Source of the DNA: Bifidobacterium moukalabense DSM 27321
Lineage (GTDB): Bacteria > Actinomycetota > Actinomycetes > Actinomycetales > Bifidobacteriaceae
Direction: 5' to 3'
NCBI RefSeq assembly: GCF_000522505.1
Contig: NZ_AZMV01000001.1
Coordinates: forward strand, 248,001 to 312,000
DNA length: 64,000 nucleotides
This document shows, piece by piece, positions 32,112 to 39,325 of this stretch. Each line of letters begins with the position of its first letter. The stretch's first letter is position 1. The position numbers and the translations under genes were made by a program. The notes under the pieces were generated by a model. The model was not told the origin of the DNA and searched no databases. It saw only the letters and a list, made by a program, of their open reading frames with translations.

Positions 32112-32117
32112 AGAATC

Positions 32118-32300
32118 ATGAGTAATGCGACGAGCTGGTTTCATTCCGCGCAAACGCATTTCAATAACGCCTCCAATTCGGCGACGGATTACTCGCAGCG
32201 TGAGCTTGCGAAGGGATTGAACGATCTCGCGTATGCGATGACGCTTCTGGATAAATCCGTTGACGAGACGCAGTTGTTGATTCGCCAAGTCCGTAGGTGA
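32118..32300 (+). CDS. Small helical protein behind a structured leader
   Basis: 60 residues (starts MSNATSWFHSAQTHF, with ELAKGLNDLAYAMTLLDKSV). TTAGGAG lies seven bases before the ATG. It has no transmembrane segment and looks like a helical hairpin. Its own TTGACA promoter and leader suggest regulated expression in the lysogen. A - strand ORF overlaps most of it. Function unknown. Confidence 0.6.
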   Translation: MSNATSWFHSAQTHFNNASNSATDYSQRELAKGLNDLAYAMTLLDKSVDETQLLIRQVRR

Positions 32301-32388
32301 GCCTTGCCGCCTTGACGGCACTGGTGTAGTCGCCGCCGGTGTAGAATCCGTTCCTCAGCTGGCGGCGGCGCAATTCATAGATGCCCAT
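32161..32388 (-). CDS. Possible small early ORF antisense to the 60-residue gene
   Basis: 75 residues (MGIYELRRRQLRNGFYTGGD start) beginning just after the preceding stop, with GGAG eight bases upstream of the ATG. The first 40 residues look protein-like; the C-terminal half lies opposite the + strand gene and may be fortuitous. Confidence 0.4.
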   Translation of the reverse strand: MGIYELRRRQLRNGFYTGGDYTSAVKAARLTYGLGESTTASRQRIYPEASSHTRDRSIPSQAHAASNPSPNWRRY

Positions 32389-32391
32389 CAC

Positions 32392-32616
32392 TCACTCATC
32401 TCCCAACATCGACATGAATTCCTTCATGTCCACTTCCGCGATTGCCGGAAAGGTCACGATTGCTTTCCCGTCGCCGATGGAATCGACTCTGATCGAATTG
32501 CCCGCTAGTTCCGCCATCCACTTGCCGGAATGCGCGAAGAGGTAGGTGGCCATGCGGCTTGCCTTCCCCGTCGAAAGGTCGGTGATGTTGAAACCTATGT
32601 ACTCGGACTTGTCCAT
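32392..32616 (-). CDS. Small hypothetical phage protein
   Basis: 74 residues (MDKSEYIGFNITDLSTGKAS start) with alternating beta-like segments and a helical end. The start overlaps the upstream stop by one base (TGATG). Function unknown. Confidence 0.55.
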   Translation of the reverse strand: MDKSEYIGFNITDLSTGKASRMATYLFAHSGKWMAELAGNSIRVDSIGDGKAIVTFPAIAEVDMKEFMSMLGDE

Positions 32617-33074
32617 CACGCACCCTTTTCCGATGCCCGGGCGATGGTCCCGTTCAGGAACTCGGCGTCGGCGTTGAGACGTTTTCGTCTTTCGATGCCC
32701 CGCTCCCAGACTTCGATGGCGCTGACCGGATCCGAGACCGTTTTCGAGCTTGTTCCGTCGCATTCGCAGTCGAGTATGAGGCCCAGATCGTTCGATTTGA
32801 CGTGTGGCATGTGACCGCAGAACGGGCACGGGCGGATTGGCGACGAGAGAATCGACGTGGCCTTGGCCGCCCAGGCGTTCCACCGTTTCAGCATGAATTC
32901 CCGCGAGACGCCATCCTCTGCAGGGCCATGCCCGTTCGGGCAGGATATGCCGAAGTAATCCATCCTGTGGTTGAGCGAATAGACATGTTTCGTCACGTGG
33001 ATCTCCGGGTTGCCGCCACATAACGGACAATCCGTGGCCTTTTTGGGGGTTTCGTCCGGGATGTTGATGCTCAT
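32616..33074 (-). CDS. Double zinc-ribbon protein, Lar-like
   Basis: 152 residues with two zinc ribbons: CPLCGGNPEI...CPNGHG near the N-terminus and CPFCGHMPHV...CECDG in the middle. The style is like the Lar restriction-alleviation family and phage proteins that carry one or two such ribbons. It follows the Cro-like gene, where early anti-host functions are expressed. Restriction alleviation is a guess by similarity. Confidence 0.6.
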   Translation of the reverse strand: MSINIPDETPKKATDCPLCGGNPEIHVTKHVYSLNHRMDYFGISCPNGHGPAEDGVSREFMLKRWNAWAAKATSILSSPIRPCPFCGHMPHVKSNDLGLILDCECDGTSSKTVSDPVSAIEVWERGIERRKRLNADAEFLNGTIARASEKGA

Positions 33075-33093
33075 TTCGGATTATCCTTTCGAT

Positions 33094-33348
33094 TCAAGCG
33101 CTAGCGAGCGCCGTCTGTTGGTCTCTTTCTTCTGTCTTTGCCGCAAGGAAGATGTCAAGACCGTCCCGCCATCTCAATGCGGGAGCAATCTTGTCCAAGA
33201 CCCGAATCGGCCATTCGCGCTGATTACGCATGTATCGGCTCATCACCACACGATTGATGCCAGCCGCATCTGCGATATCGGATTGGGTTATTCCAAGCCG
33301 AGCCATACGCACTTTGATTGCTCGCGTCACATATTCATTGCTTGTCAC
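33094..33348 (-). CDS. Cro-like XRE-family regulator
   Basis: 84 residues from GTG 33348 (GGAGG upstream). HTH: KVRMARLGITQSDIADAAGI, then RVVMSRYMRNQREWP. First gene of the - strand early operon, divergent from the CI-like repressor across an operator region with three similar sites. Expected to bind the same operators and favour lytic growth. Confidence 0.8.
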   Translation of the reverse strand: MTSNEYVTRAIKVRMARLGITQSDIADAAGINRVVMSRYMRNQREWPIRVLDKIAPALRWRDGLDIFLAAKTEERDQQTALASA

Positions 33349-33362
33349 ATCACCTCCAATCC

Positions 33363-33445
33363 CCAAATATTCGGGACACCATTCGATAATTACCGGATAT
33401 TTGGTAATACGCCCTCAATATAATCCCGAATATTTGGTATAGCAA
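33363..33445. promoter_or_regulatory. Divergent lysogeny promoters with three operators
   Basis: Sites: CCAAATATTCGGG (33363-33375), ATTACCGGATATTTGGTAAT (33389-33408) and CCCGAATATTTGG (33425-33437); all fit CCSGRATATTTGG in one orientation or the other. The - strand promoter has TTGCTA (33445-33440), 17 bases, and TATATT (33422-33417). The + strand promoter has a perfect TATAAT at 33419-33424. The outer site lies inside the spacer of the lytic promoter, giving a repressor direct control. Confidence 0.75.
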
Positions 33446-33506
33446 ACGCGACACGCCGAACGGTATCAAGATGTAGCTTACCGAGAATTCGAATACAGTC
33501 ATCGAT

Positions 33507-33902
33507 ATGGACAGCAGTACAACTCGCACTGACGCGGTGATTCGTCAGTATATCAATCAAGCAATGGAAGCTAGGAACGTCACCCAGGCAGATTTATCCA
33601 AGGCTCTTGACGGCAGATCAAAAGGATATATCAGCGACCGAGTACTCGGGAAAAGAAGTTGGGCAATCAGTGAACTTGACCGTATCTCACCCCTCTTTGG
33701 GTTGCCAGACGCTCTCTCGCTAATCGCAGCAGCTTGCGGATCTGCCTCAATTGATGGTGCCCGCGAATACGATGACCGCGCTCGCGGGTTTGTTGTTACG
33801 GATGAGGCGATCAGCCGGATCGCCGCGCACCCCGAGGAATACGACATGGCCGCCAACCAGGACAAAAACAAGGAACTGGAACGGGACACGCCAAGAGAAT
33901 AG
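33507..33902 (+). CDS. CI-like repressor (XRE HTH)
   Basis: 131 residues. The HTH spans about residues 13-60 (YINQAMEARNVTQADLSKAL; GYISDRVLGKRSWAI). The C-terminal part is short and lacks the Ser-Lys self-cleavage peptidase of LexA/CI, which fits removal by the ImmA-type peptidase encoded two genes downstream. Divergent from the Cro-like gene. No strong ribosome site precedes the ATG. Confidence 0.78.
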   Translation: MDSSTTRTDAVIRQYINQAMEARNVTQADLSKALDGRSKGYISDRVLGKRSWAISELDRISPLFGLPDALSLIAAACGSASIDGAREYDDRARGFVVTDEAISRIAAHPEEYDMAANQDKNKELERDTPRE

Positions 33903-33947
33903 CCAAAGACCTCCTGCAAACCGAGATCGTTGGAAACACTACGAACA

Positions 33948-33977
33948 GACCATTTTGTTGGCGCCAACAAAATGGTC
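33948..33977. repeat. Perfect 30-bp palindrome before the DinD-like gene
   Basis: Arms GACCATTTTGTTGGC (33948-33962) and GCCAACAAAATGGTC (33963-33977) are exact complements with no loop. It ends 21 bases before the ATG, just ahead of the GAAAGGA ribosome site. It could be an operator for a dimeric regulator or an RNA stem controlling translation. Confidence 0.6.
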
Positions 33978-33998
33978 GACCACGAAAGGAACGGAAAG

Positions 33999-34856
33999 AT
34001 GGACAGAAACGACATCGAACAACACGCGAATACGCTCGACTCCATCATGCACACCGACGACAACGAAGTGGAATTCTGGTACGCACGCGACCTGATGGAA
34101 CAAATGCGATACACCGAATGGAGAAACTTCAGCAAAGTCATCGAAAAGGCACGGGTCTCATGCAGCAACGCAGGACAGCCAATCGACGCGCATTTCCGCG
34201 ACACCAAACGAGACGTGGAACTCGGAAGCGGCGCCATCCGCTCCATCGACGACGTGAAACTCACACGCTACGCCTGCTACCTGACGGCCCAGAACGGCGA
34301 CCCACGCAAGGAAGAGGTCGCACTGCTGCAAAGCTATTTCGCCGTACAGACACGAACCGCCGAACTACTGGAACAACGCATGGGCGAGATACTGCGCATC
34401 GCCGGACGGCACGCGCTGACCGCCGAGGAGAAACAGCTCAGCTCCCTCGCATACCAGCGCGGAGTCAACGAAAAGGACTTCGGCATGATCCGCTCACGCG
34501 GCGACCAGGCACTGTTCGGCATGAGCACCACCGACATGAAACTCAAACTCGAAGCGCCGAAAAACCAGCCACTGGCCGACAGGCTCCACCCCATCGCGGT
34601 GACCGCCAAACAACTCGCCACCCAAATGACGAACTACGGAATCCAGGAACGGGACCTGCACGGAACGCCCGCGATCACCCGCGAACACGTGGACAACAAC
34701 AAGGCGGTACGCAAAAGCCTCATCGACCGCGGCATAGCACCCGAGGACCTCCCCGCGATGGAGGACATCAAAAGGGTCGAACGCAGGGCGAAACGCGACG
34801 AGAAACGCATCGAAGGCACGGGATTCAGGGACGAGGACGCGAAAACAGGTGAATGA
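33999..34856 (+). CDS. DNA-damage-inducible protein D-like (BRO/DinD family)
   Basis: 285 residues. The N-terminal part has the DinD pattern: FWYARDLMEQMRYTEWRNFSKVIEKAR, then the VKLTRYACYLTAQNGDPRKE motif, followed by the QTRTAELLEQRMGEILRI helix and a long helical tail. In E. coli, DinD is SOS-induced and inhibits RecA filaments. Here it lies between the repressor and ImmA genes, so it may link DNA damage to induction. The GTG start of the next gene overlaps its end. Confidence 0.82.
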   Translation: MDRNDIEQHANTLDSIMHTDDNEVEFWYARDLMEQMRYTEWRNFSKVIEKARVSCSNAGQPIDAHFRDTKRDVELGSGAIRSIDDVKLTRYACYLTAQNGDPRKEEVALLQSYFAVQTRTAELLEQRMGEILRIAGRHALTAEEKQLSSLAYQRGVNEKDFGMIRSRGDQALFGMSTTDMKLKLEAPKNQPLADRLHPIAVTAKQLATQMTNYGIQERDLHGTPAITREHVDNNKAVRKSLIDRGIAPEDLPAMEDIKRVERRAKRDEKRIEGTGFRDEDAKTGE

Positions 34857-35247
34857 CGACACCCTATCCACATGGGCCGCGACCATGGGAGTGCGCATCG
34901 AGGAACGTAGGCTGGCCGGCGACAGATGCGGCCTCTACTACGACCCGCTACGCCTCGTCATCCTCGACGAACGACTGGCCGGCCACCAACGCCGCTGCAC
35001 CCTATGCCACGAACTCATACACGCCCGGCATCATGATCCCGGATGTGGCACCCAATACGGAACCAGATGCGAGCGACGATGCCGCAGGGAGACCGCGTTG
35101 GCGTTGATCAGCCCCGTGGACTACGGTCTGGCGGAACAGACATACGAGGGTGACAAGTGGATGATGGCCACGGAACTGGGTGTGACCATTCAGGTATTGG
35201 ACGATTACAGACAGGCGTTGCGCGACATGGGCGTGTGCGTGCGGTGA
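34849..35247 (+). CDS. ImmA/IrrE-type metallopeptidase
   Basis: 132 residues. Zinc peptidase motif HELIHARHHD (HExxH-like) near residue 55, followed by an ETALALISPVDY helix with the distal Glu. ImmA enzymes cleave phage or ICE repressors to trigger induction after damage. Pairing with a short CI-like repressor in one operon fits this. GTG start overlaps the DinD-like stop. Confidence 0.85.
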   Translation: MNDDTLSTWAATMGVRIEERRLAGDRCGLYYDPLRLVILDERLAGHQRRCTLCHELIHARHHDPGCGTQYGTRCERRCRRETALALISPVDYGLAEQTYEGDKWMMATELGVTIQVLDDYRQALRDMGVCVR

Positions 35248-35344
35248 GGCGAGGACCGTCATCCGAGGCCGGCAACGGCGGATAGCAAATGGGATTACGA
35301 TGGAACAACCGGCTCCGCCGGCAGAGAAGAAAGGAAAAATTCCG

Positions 35345-36070
35345 ATGACAGACAGCAATCCGCAACCGCAGCCATCCATGCAGCCGCAACAGCCGGCACC
35401 GCAGTCGCCCGTCCAGCAGGCTCCGGCGGAGAGGCATATGAGCGCGCTGGGCATCACCGCATTCGTGCTCGCGGTCATCGCCCTCATACTTTCATGGATC
35501 CCGATCGTCAACAACGTGGCCTTCGCCTTCGCACTGGCCGGCCTCATCTTCGGATGCTTCGCCCTGCACGCGACCGGAAAGAAGGGAAGGAAGAAGGGCC
35601 GCGCCCTGGTCATCGCCGCGGTCGTGATCTCCCTCATCTCCGGCGGCGTGGTGCTCTACACCCAATCCATGTACGGCAAGGCGGTCGATGACGCGAGCAA
35701 GAGCCTCGACGAAGCCAGCAAGAAAGCCCAGCATGATTCCGACAATCTGGCAAAGGGCATCGTCAACGAGGGCGCCAAGTCCCTGACGATGCAGGTCACC
35801 ATCAGCAACGGCAATGCCGAGGTGTCATATGGCAAGGGCGGCGGAACCAGCAACGAGACCGTCACGGGCCAATGGGAGAAGACCATCACCGGTGACGACG
35901 CCCAAAAGGATTGGACGGTCAGCGCCTACCCGTCCCTGGACATCGACAACGAGACCCCGGCCGACACGCAGGTGACCTGCACGATCACCGTTGACGGCAA
36001 GCAGGTATCGCACCAGGAGGCGACCGGCGACAGCGCCAACGTGTACTGCAGCGTCTACGACAAGCAGTGA
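35345..36070 (+). CDS. Membrane protein with DUF4190-like and MmpS-like parts, lysogenic cargo
   Basis: 241 residues: Gln/Pro-rich cytoplasmic N-terminus, two membrane segments (roughly 35-60 and 70-95), a helical linker (GKAVDDASKSLDEASKKAQ), and an extracellular beta domain resembling MmpS-type proteins (VTCTITVDGKQVSHQEATGD). ATG 35345 has AAAGGA upstream; an ATG at 35300 would add 15 residues. It has its own terminator and is not needed for phage growth by its position, so it may alter the host surface. Confidence 0.7.
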   Translation: MTDSNPQPQPSMQPQQPAPQSPVQQAPAERHMSALGITAFVLAVIALILSWIPIVNNVAFAFALAGLIFGCFALHATGKKGRKKGRALVIAAVVISLISGGVVLYTQSMYGKAVDDASKSLDEASKKAQHDSDNLAKGIVNEGAKSLTMQVTISNGNAEVSYGKGGGTSNETVTGQWEKTITGDDAQKDWTVSAYPSLDIDNETPADTQVTCTITVDGKQVSHQEATGDSANVYCSVYDKQ

Positions 36071-36080
36071 CAAAACTTCC

Positions 36081-36107
36081 AACCCCGCTTCGGCGGGGTT
36101 ATTTTTT
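36081..36107 (+). terminator. Terminator after the cargo membrane gene
   Basis: AACCCCGC-TTCG-GCGGGGTT stem-loop followed by A and T6. Textbook intrinsic terminator. The next 185 bp to the DUF2335-like gene are AT-rich and show no ORF. Confidence 0.92.
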
Positions 36108-36292
36108 GTGACATGGACGGACGCATGGCGGCACGTCATGTTTCATTCGGGCGCAAAATATTCCATCAGGGCTCACCGATGCGATTTATACGACCTTATA
36201 TTGCTTTATATTCGCCTAAATCCGTTATATCCTATCCCCAACCGAAAAATCGGCCACCCGCATACCGCGAGCGCCGGGGTTTGGGTTGGTCG

Positions 36293-36841
36293 TTATCTCT
36301 TTTTTCTGATTTCCTGGATTATCTGTGGTCCGGCCGTGACGGCTCCGATGAGCGCGCCGAAGGTGGCTGCCACCGGTTGTCCGAATGCGGCGCAGACGAT
36401 CGCGCTTCCGAATCCGGCGTATGGGAGAATCGAGTACGCGGTCGTGGCGATGACCATGCAGATGTTCTGCGCCTTATGGTCGTCGGCCGCGACTTCGTTC
36501 GCTTTTCTTTGTGCTTCGATTTCCGCGTCGAGCGATTTCTCGGCCATGGTGATGATCCTGTTCGCGGCTCCTGGTTGGATTCGTTCGTAGCCGGCGAATT
36601 CGTCGACGGTCGGAAGTGGCGCGGAACGCCATTGGAAGGCTACCTGTTGGACGCCTTCTCCCGTTCCATTGACTTGTGGAGCGTCCGGCCGACCCTGTTC
36701 CATGCCGCTGTCTGGAGTTCCGCGGCCGATTTCACTTGGATCGGTGACCTGTACTCCACGCGTCTCGTCACCGCTATCCTCGTTCCGGCCGCCACTCCGC
36801 GCCGCATCGATTCCATCATCGTCTTCATGCTCATCGTCCAC
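36293..36841 (-). CDS. DUF2335-like membrane protein
   Basis: 182 residues. Acidic disordered N-terminus, then AGYERIQPGAANRIITMAEK, the signature region of DUF2335 proteins, and two C-terminal hydrophobic segments (about 125-145 and 150-172). Starts with GTG (GGAGGT upstream). Runs against the neighbouring cargo gene. Function unknown; such proteins are common in mobile elements. Confidence 0.68.
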   Translation of the reverse strand: MDDEHEDDDGIDAARSGGRNEDSGDETRGVQVTDPSEIGRGTPDSGMEQGRPDAPQVNGTGEGVQQVAFQWRSAPLPTVDEFAGYERIQPGAANRIITMAEKSLDAEIEAQRKANEVAADDHKAQNICMVIATTAYSILPYAGFGSAIVCAAFGQPVAATFGALIGAVTAGPQIIQEIRKKR

Positions 36842-36876
36842 GGCACCTCCCTTTTGCCTTCAATCTACCGGTGGGT

Positions 36877-36942
36877 AATGTCACTGTCAACGTTTTTTGG
36901 CGAGTTGTCAGTAATGTCAGTAATGTTAATCAATGTCAGTCA
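36877..36942 (+). repeat. TGTCAGTAA repeats upstream of int
   Basis: TTGTCAGTA, ATGTCAGTA and ATGTCAGTC occur within 40 bp (36905-36942), with a related AATGTCACT at 36878. They lie in the int promoter region and could bind an excisionase or regulator. They differ from the arm-type 11-mers but share TGTCA. Confidence 0.45.
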
Positions 36943-37091
36943 TAAGCGCATGCGCATCATGCTGCACTTCACCGCCGGGCGAAAGAACCATGGGCGGCAT
37001 GCGCGGGCCGGTCATCCGATGTCGTTTTCCGGTTCCGGACATTTGAAAGAGGCTCCACGCGCGGCGGCATGGAGCCGTGAGGTGGTGCGTG

Positions 37092-38222
37092 ATGGCCGTA
37101 GTCGATTCGTACATGCTGCAGGCCGGCAGGCGATGGAGGGTGACCTACCGCAAGCCGGACGGGTCGCAGACATGCAAGCGAGGCTTCCTGCGCAAACGCG
37201 ACGCGCAGGAATGGGCCGCGGAGCATGTGACGATGGCGGTCGCGCGGGGCGGCTTCATCGACCCGCAGGCCGGCAGGGTCACGGTCGGCGGCCTGTGGCC
37301 GGCATGGATCGCGAAAAAACGCGTGTCATCGAAGGCGAGCTACGTGGAATCCCTGGAACGCGCATGGCGCGTGCACGTGAAGCCCAAATGGGGCGCCCGG
37401 CGGCTGTCATCGATCCACCGCAACGAGGTGCAGGAATGGGTCGCCGGCCAGGCGCAGGGCAAAAGCGCGACCGTGGTGCTGCGCAACCTCGGCATACTGC
37501 GGGGCATCTGCGCCGACGCATGCGCCGACCGTCTCATCGCGTCCAATCCATGCGCCGGGATCGAGACCCCGCGCAAGAAACGCAAGGACCATACGTACCT
37601 CACCGTCGAACAATTGTTCCGTCTCGCCGACGAATCCGGCGGGCGCCGCACGATGGTGCTCGTGCTCGGCCTGTGCGGGCTGAGATGGGGCGAGATGGCC
37701 GGACTGCACGTCGCCGACGTGGACTTCGCCCGGCATCGGTTGTCCGTCAGGAGGAGCGCCACCACCGTCGGCCATGAGGTCGTCGTGGACCTGCCGAAGT
37801 CGGGCAGGACGCGTCAGGTCGTGTTTCCCGGCGTGCTGGACGGGCCGTTGCGCGACCAGTGCGATGGAAGGGATGGCGGCGAGCCGTTGTTTCCCGCGCC
37901 GGATGGAGGGTATCTTGTCCGTACGGCGCAGCCGAACGACAGGACGAAGTGGTTCTGGTGGGCGAAGAGACGTGCCGGCGTGCCGGCCGGCCTGACCTAT
38001 CACGACCTGCGTCACACCGCCGCGAGCCTCATGGTCAGGTCCGGCGCGAACGTCAAGGCGATCCAGAACCAGCTCGGGCATGCGTCGGCGGCGATGACCC
38101 TGGATGTCTACGCGGACCTTTTCGACGATGACCTCGACGGGGTGGGAGCGGCGATGGATTCGCTGCTGCTCCGCGGGAATGTTGTCAAAATGTTGTCAGA
38201 AGGGACCGTTGGCGCCGCATGA
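37092..38222 (+). CDS. int: Tyrosine-type phage integrase
   Basis: 376 residues. N-terminal arm-binding part (WRVTYRKPDGSQTCKRGFLR), SAM-like core-binding domain near 65-160, and catalytic domain with R in LCGLRWGE, H-x-x-R in HDLRHTAAS, H in LGHASAAMT and the nucleophile in LDVYADLF. It recombines attP with attB in ssrA. The last codons (NVVKMLSEG) are encoded by the arm-type repeat. ATG 37092 preferred over GTG 37077. It ends 37 bases before attR. Confidence 0.95.
   Translation: MAVVDSYMLQAGRRWRVTYRKPDGSQTCKRGFLRKRDAQEWAAEHVTMAVARGGFIDPQAGRVTVGGLWPAWIAKKRVSSKASYVESLERAWRVHVKPKWGARRLSSIHRNEVQEWVAGQAQGKSATVVLRNLGILRGICADACADRLIASNPCAGIETPRKKRKDHTYLTVEQLFRLADESGGRRTMVLVLGLCGLRWGEMAGLHVADVDFARHRLSVRRSATTVGHEVVVDLPKSGRTRQVVFPGVLDGPLRDQCDGRDGGEPLFPAPDGGYLVRTAQPNDRTKWFWWAKRRAGVPAGLTYHDLRHTAASLMVRSGANVKAIQNQLGHASAAMTLDVYADLFDDDLDGVGAAMDSLLLRGNVVKMLSEGTVGAA
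38178..38201 (+). repeat. Putative integrase arm-type sites, right arm
   Basis: Same 24 bases as 4066-4089 (tandem ATGTTGTCAAA and ATGTTGTCAGA), lying inside the 3' end of int and 57 bp left of the attR core. Both arms would flank the core in the circular phage. Confidence 0.6.
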
Positions 38223-38258
38223 TCAAAGCGGGAGTAAGGCTTTCGGGCTTGGTGTCCT

Positions 38259-38313
38259 GGGGTTCGATTCCCCGCAGCTCCACCATTCGAAAGCCGCCGG
38301 AAATGGCGGCTTT
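38259..38313 (+). repeat. attR, 55-bp core
   Basis: Exact copy of attL including the tmRNA T-arm, CCA and terminator. The bases before it (GGTGTCCT) do not continue tmRNA, so this is a displaced 3' fragment and not a second gene. Confidence 0.93.
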
Positions 38314-38454
38314 CTTTGTATTCCCAAGGGTTTCCACGCTATCTGCCAGCCCAGACGATTCATTACGGATCATACAGTTCGCGGCAGGACGTGGGCAACA
38401 CATGGGCATACATTCAACCAGCCGGCCCACGCCGACATGCCCCATCTCGCGATC

Positions 38455-39078
38455 CTAGACGATGACGCGTCCGGTCATCCGTATGAACACAAGGGCGGCC
38501 ACCACAACCACAACAGGCACCAGGAGCGATATCACTCGGTTTCTATTGTCCTTCTGGATCTGGAAGGTCATGATGAGGATGGAGGCGAAGCAAACGATGG
38601 CGCTGAGCAGATGATACGGAGGGTTTCCGAGCATCTGGATTATGTAGGCGATTCCAAGAAACGCCTGAATGGAGTTGCCCAAACCTAGGATCACACTGCC
38701 GAACACGTTTTGCCTGTTGATGTAGTAGGCGATGAATCCGCCAGGCAACGTAAGGAGCGTGACCGGACCCCAGATGGAGCAGTAGTACAACGCTTGGTCA
38801 ACGGAAAGGCCGAACACCACCTCGATGATGAAACAGAGCGGCTGGCTGATAAGAAAGAAGACGAAGATCTTGAGCGCTGACTCCCAGCTTTTCGTACAGT
38901 TGGACGCGATGACGACCGCGAAGATGACCCACCATTCGAAGGAAATCGCGATGTCCTTGAACGATGTCCCCTCCGCGGCCGGGATCGATCCGACGATGCC
39001 GGTGTAGGCGCCCGCGGCGACCGCGAACAATATCACGGCAAGCCAGCCCATCTTGAGGCCTCCAAAAAGTTTCCTCAT
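38455..39078 (-). CDS. Polytopic membrane protein of unknown function
   Basis: 207 residues with about six hydrophobic segments. ATG 39078 has GAAAGGA upstream. Host gene at the right prophage border, divergent from the AGE epimerase gene. It does not resemble a known transporter family to me. The 140 bp between attR and its stop hold no gene. Confidence 0.75.
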   Translation of the reverse strand: MRKLFGGLKMGWLAVILFAVAAGAYTGIVGSIPAAEGTSFKDIAISFEWWVIFAVVIASNCTKSWESALKIFVFFLISQPLCFIIEVVFGLSVDQALYYCSIWGPVTLLTLPGGFIAYYINRQNVFGSVILGLGNSIQAFLGIAYIIQMLGNPPYHLLSAIVCFASILIMTFQIQKDNRNRVISLLVPVVVVVAALVFIRMTGRVIV

Positions 39079-39256
39079 CCGGAAAATCCTTTCTCTCCCA
39101 CACCTGTTTCCGATAACGCCATTCCTTGCGAATACGGCATTTCCGCAGGGGTGTCAATCGTCAGTAGTTGAGGGGCATATTACCCCCTTTCGCTATAGGC
39201 TACCCTAAACATCCCGCGACACACCATTGCAACGATTTGCATTAACCGCTTAAGTG

Positions 39257-39271
39257 ATTAACATAGTTAAT
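39257..39271. promoter_or_regulatory. Putative operator of the AGE epimerase gene
   Basis: ATTAAC-ATA-GTTAAT is a perfect palindrome 54 bases before the start codon, overlapping a possible -10 and downstream of TTGCAT (39237-39242). Likely repressor site, possibly for the ROK regulator, but its sequence differs from the GH125 palindrome. Confidence 0.45.
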
Positions 39272-39325
39272 ACATCAACCCAGTTATCACGTCATAGCAG
39301 ACGATGTCAAGGAAGGACTTGATCG

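Larger units (their letters stand above)
3937..38313. mobile_element. Siphovirus-type prophage integrated at the 3' end of ssrA
   Basis: A 34.4-kb element bounded by perfect 55-bp direct repeats (attL 3937-3991, attR 38259-38313). It carries a tyrosine integrase beside attR, a lysogeny switch, replication genes, HNH/terminase/portal/capsid, tail and lysis modules. Late and early genes run on the - strand; lysogeny and cargo genes run on the + strand near the right end. All expected modules are present and I see no broken essential gene, so it may be inducible. It separates the GH125 gene from the AGE epimerase gene. Confidence 0.95.

Noticed and set aside
38259..38313. Second tmRNA or tRNA gene at attR
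   Set aside because: Only the 3' arm and CCA are present; upstream bases do not form the rest of a tmRNA.
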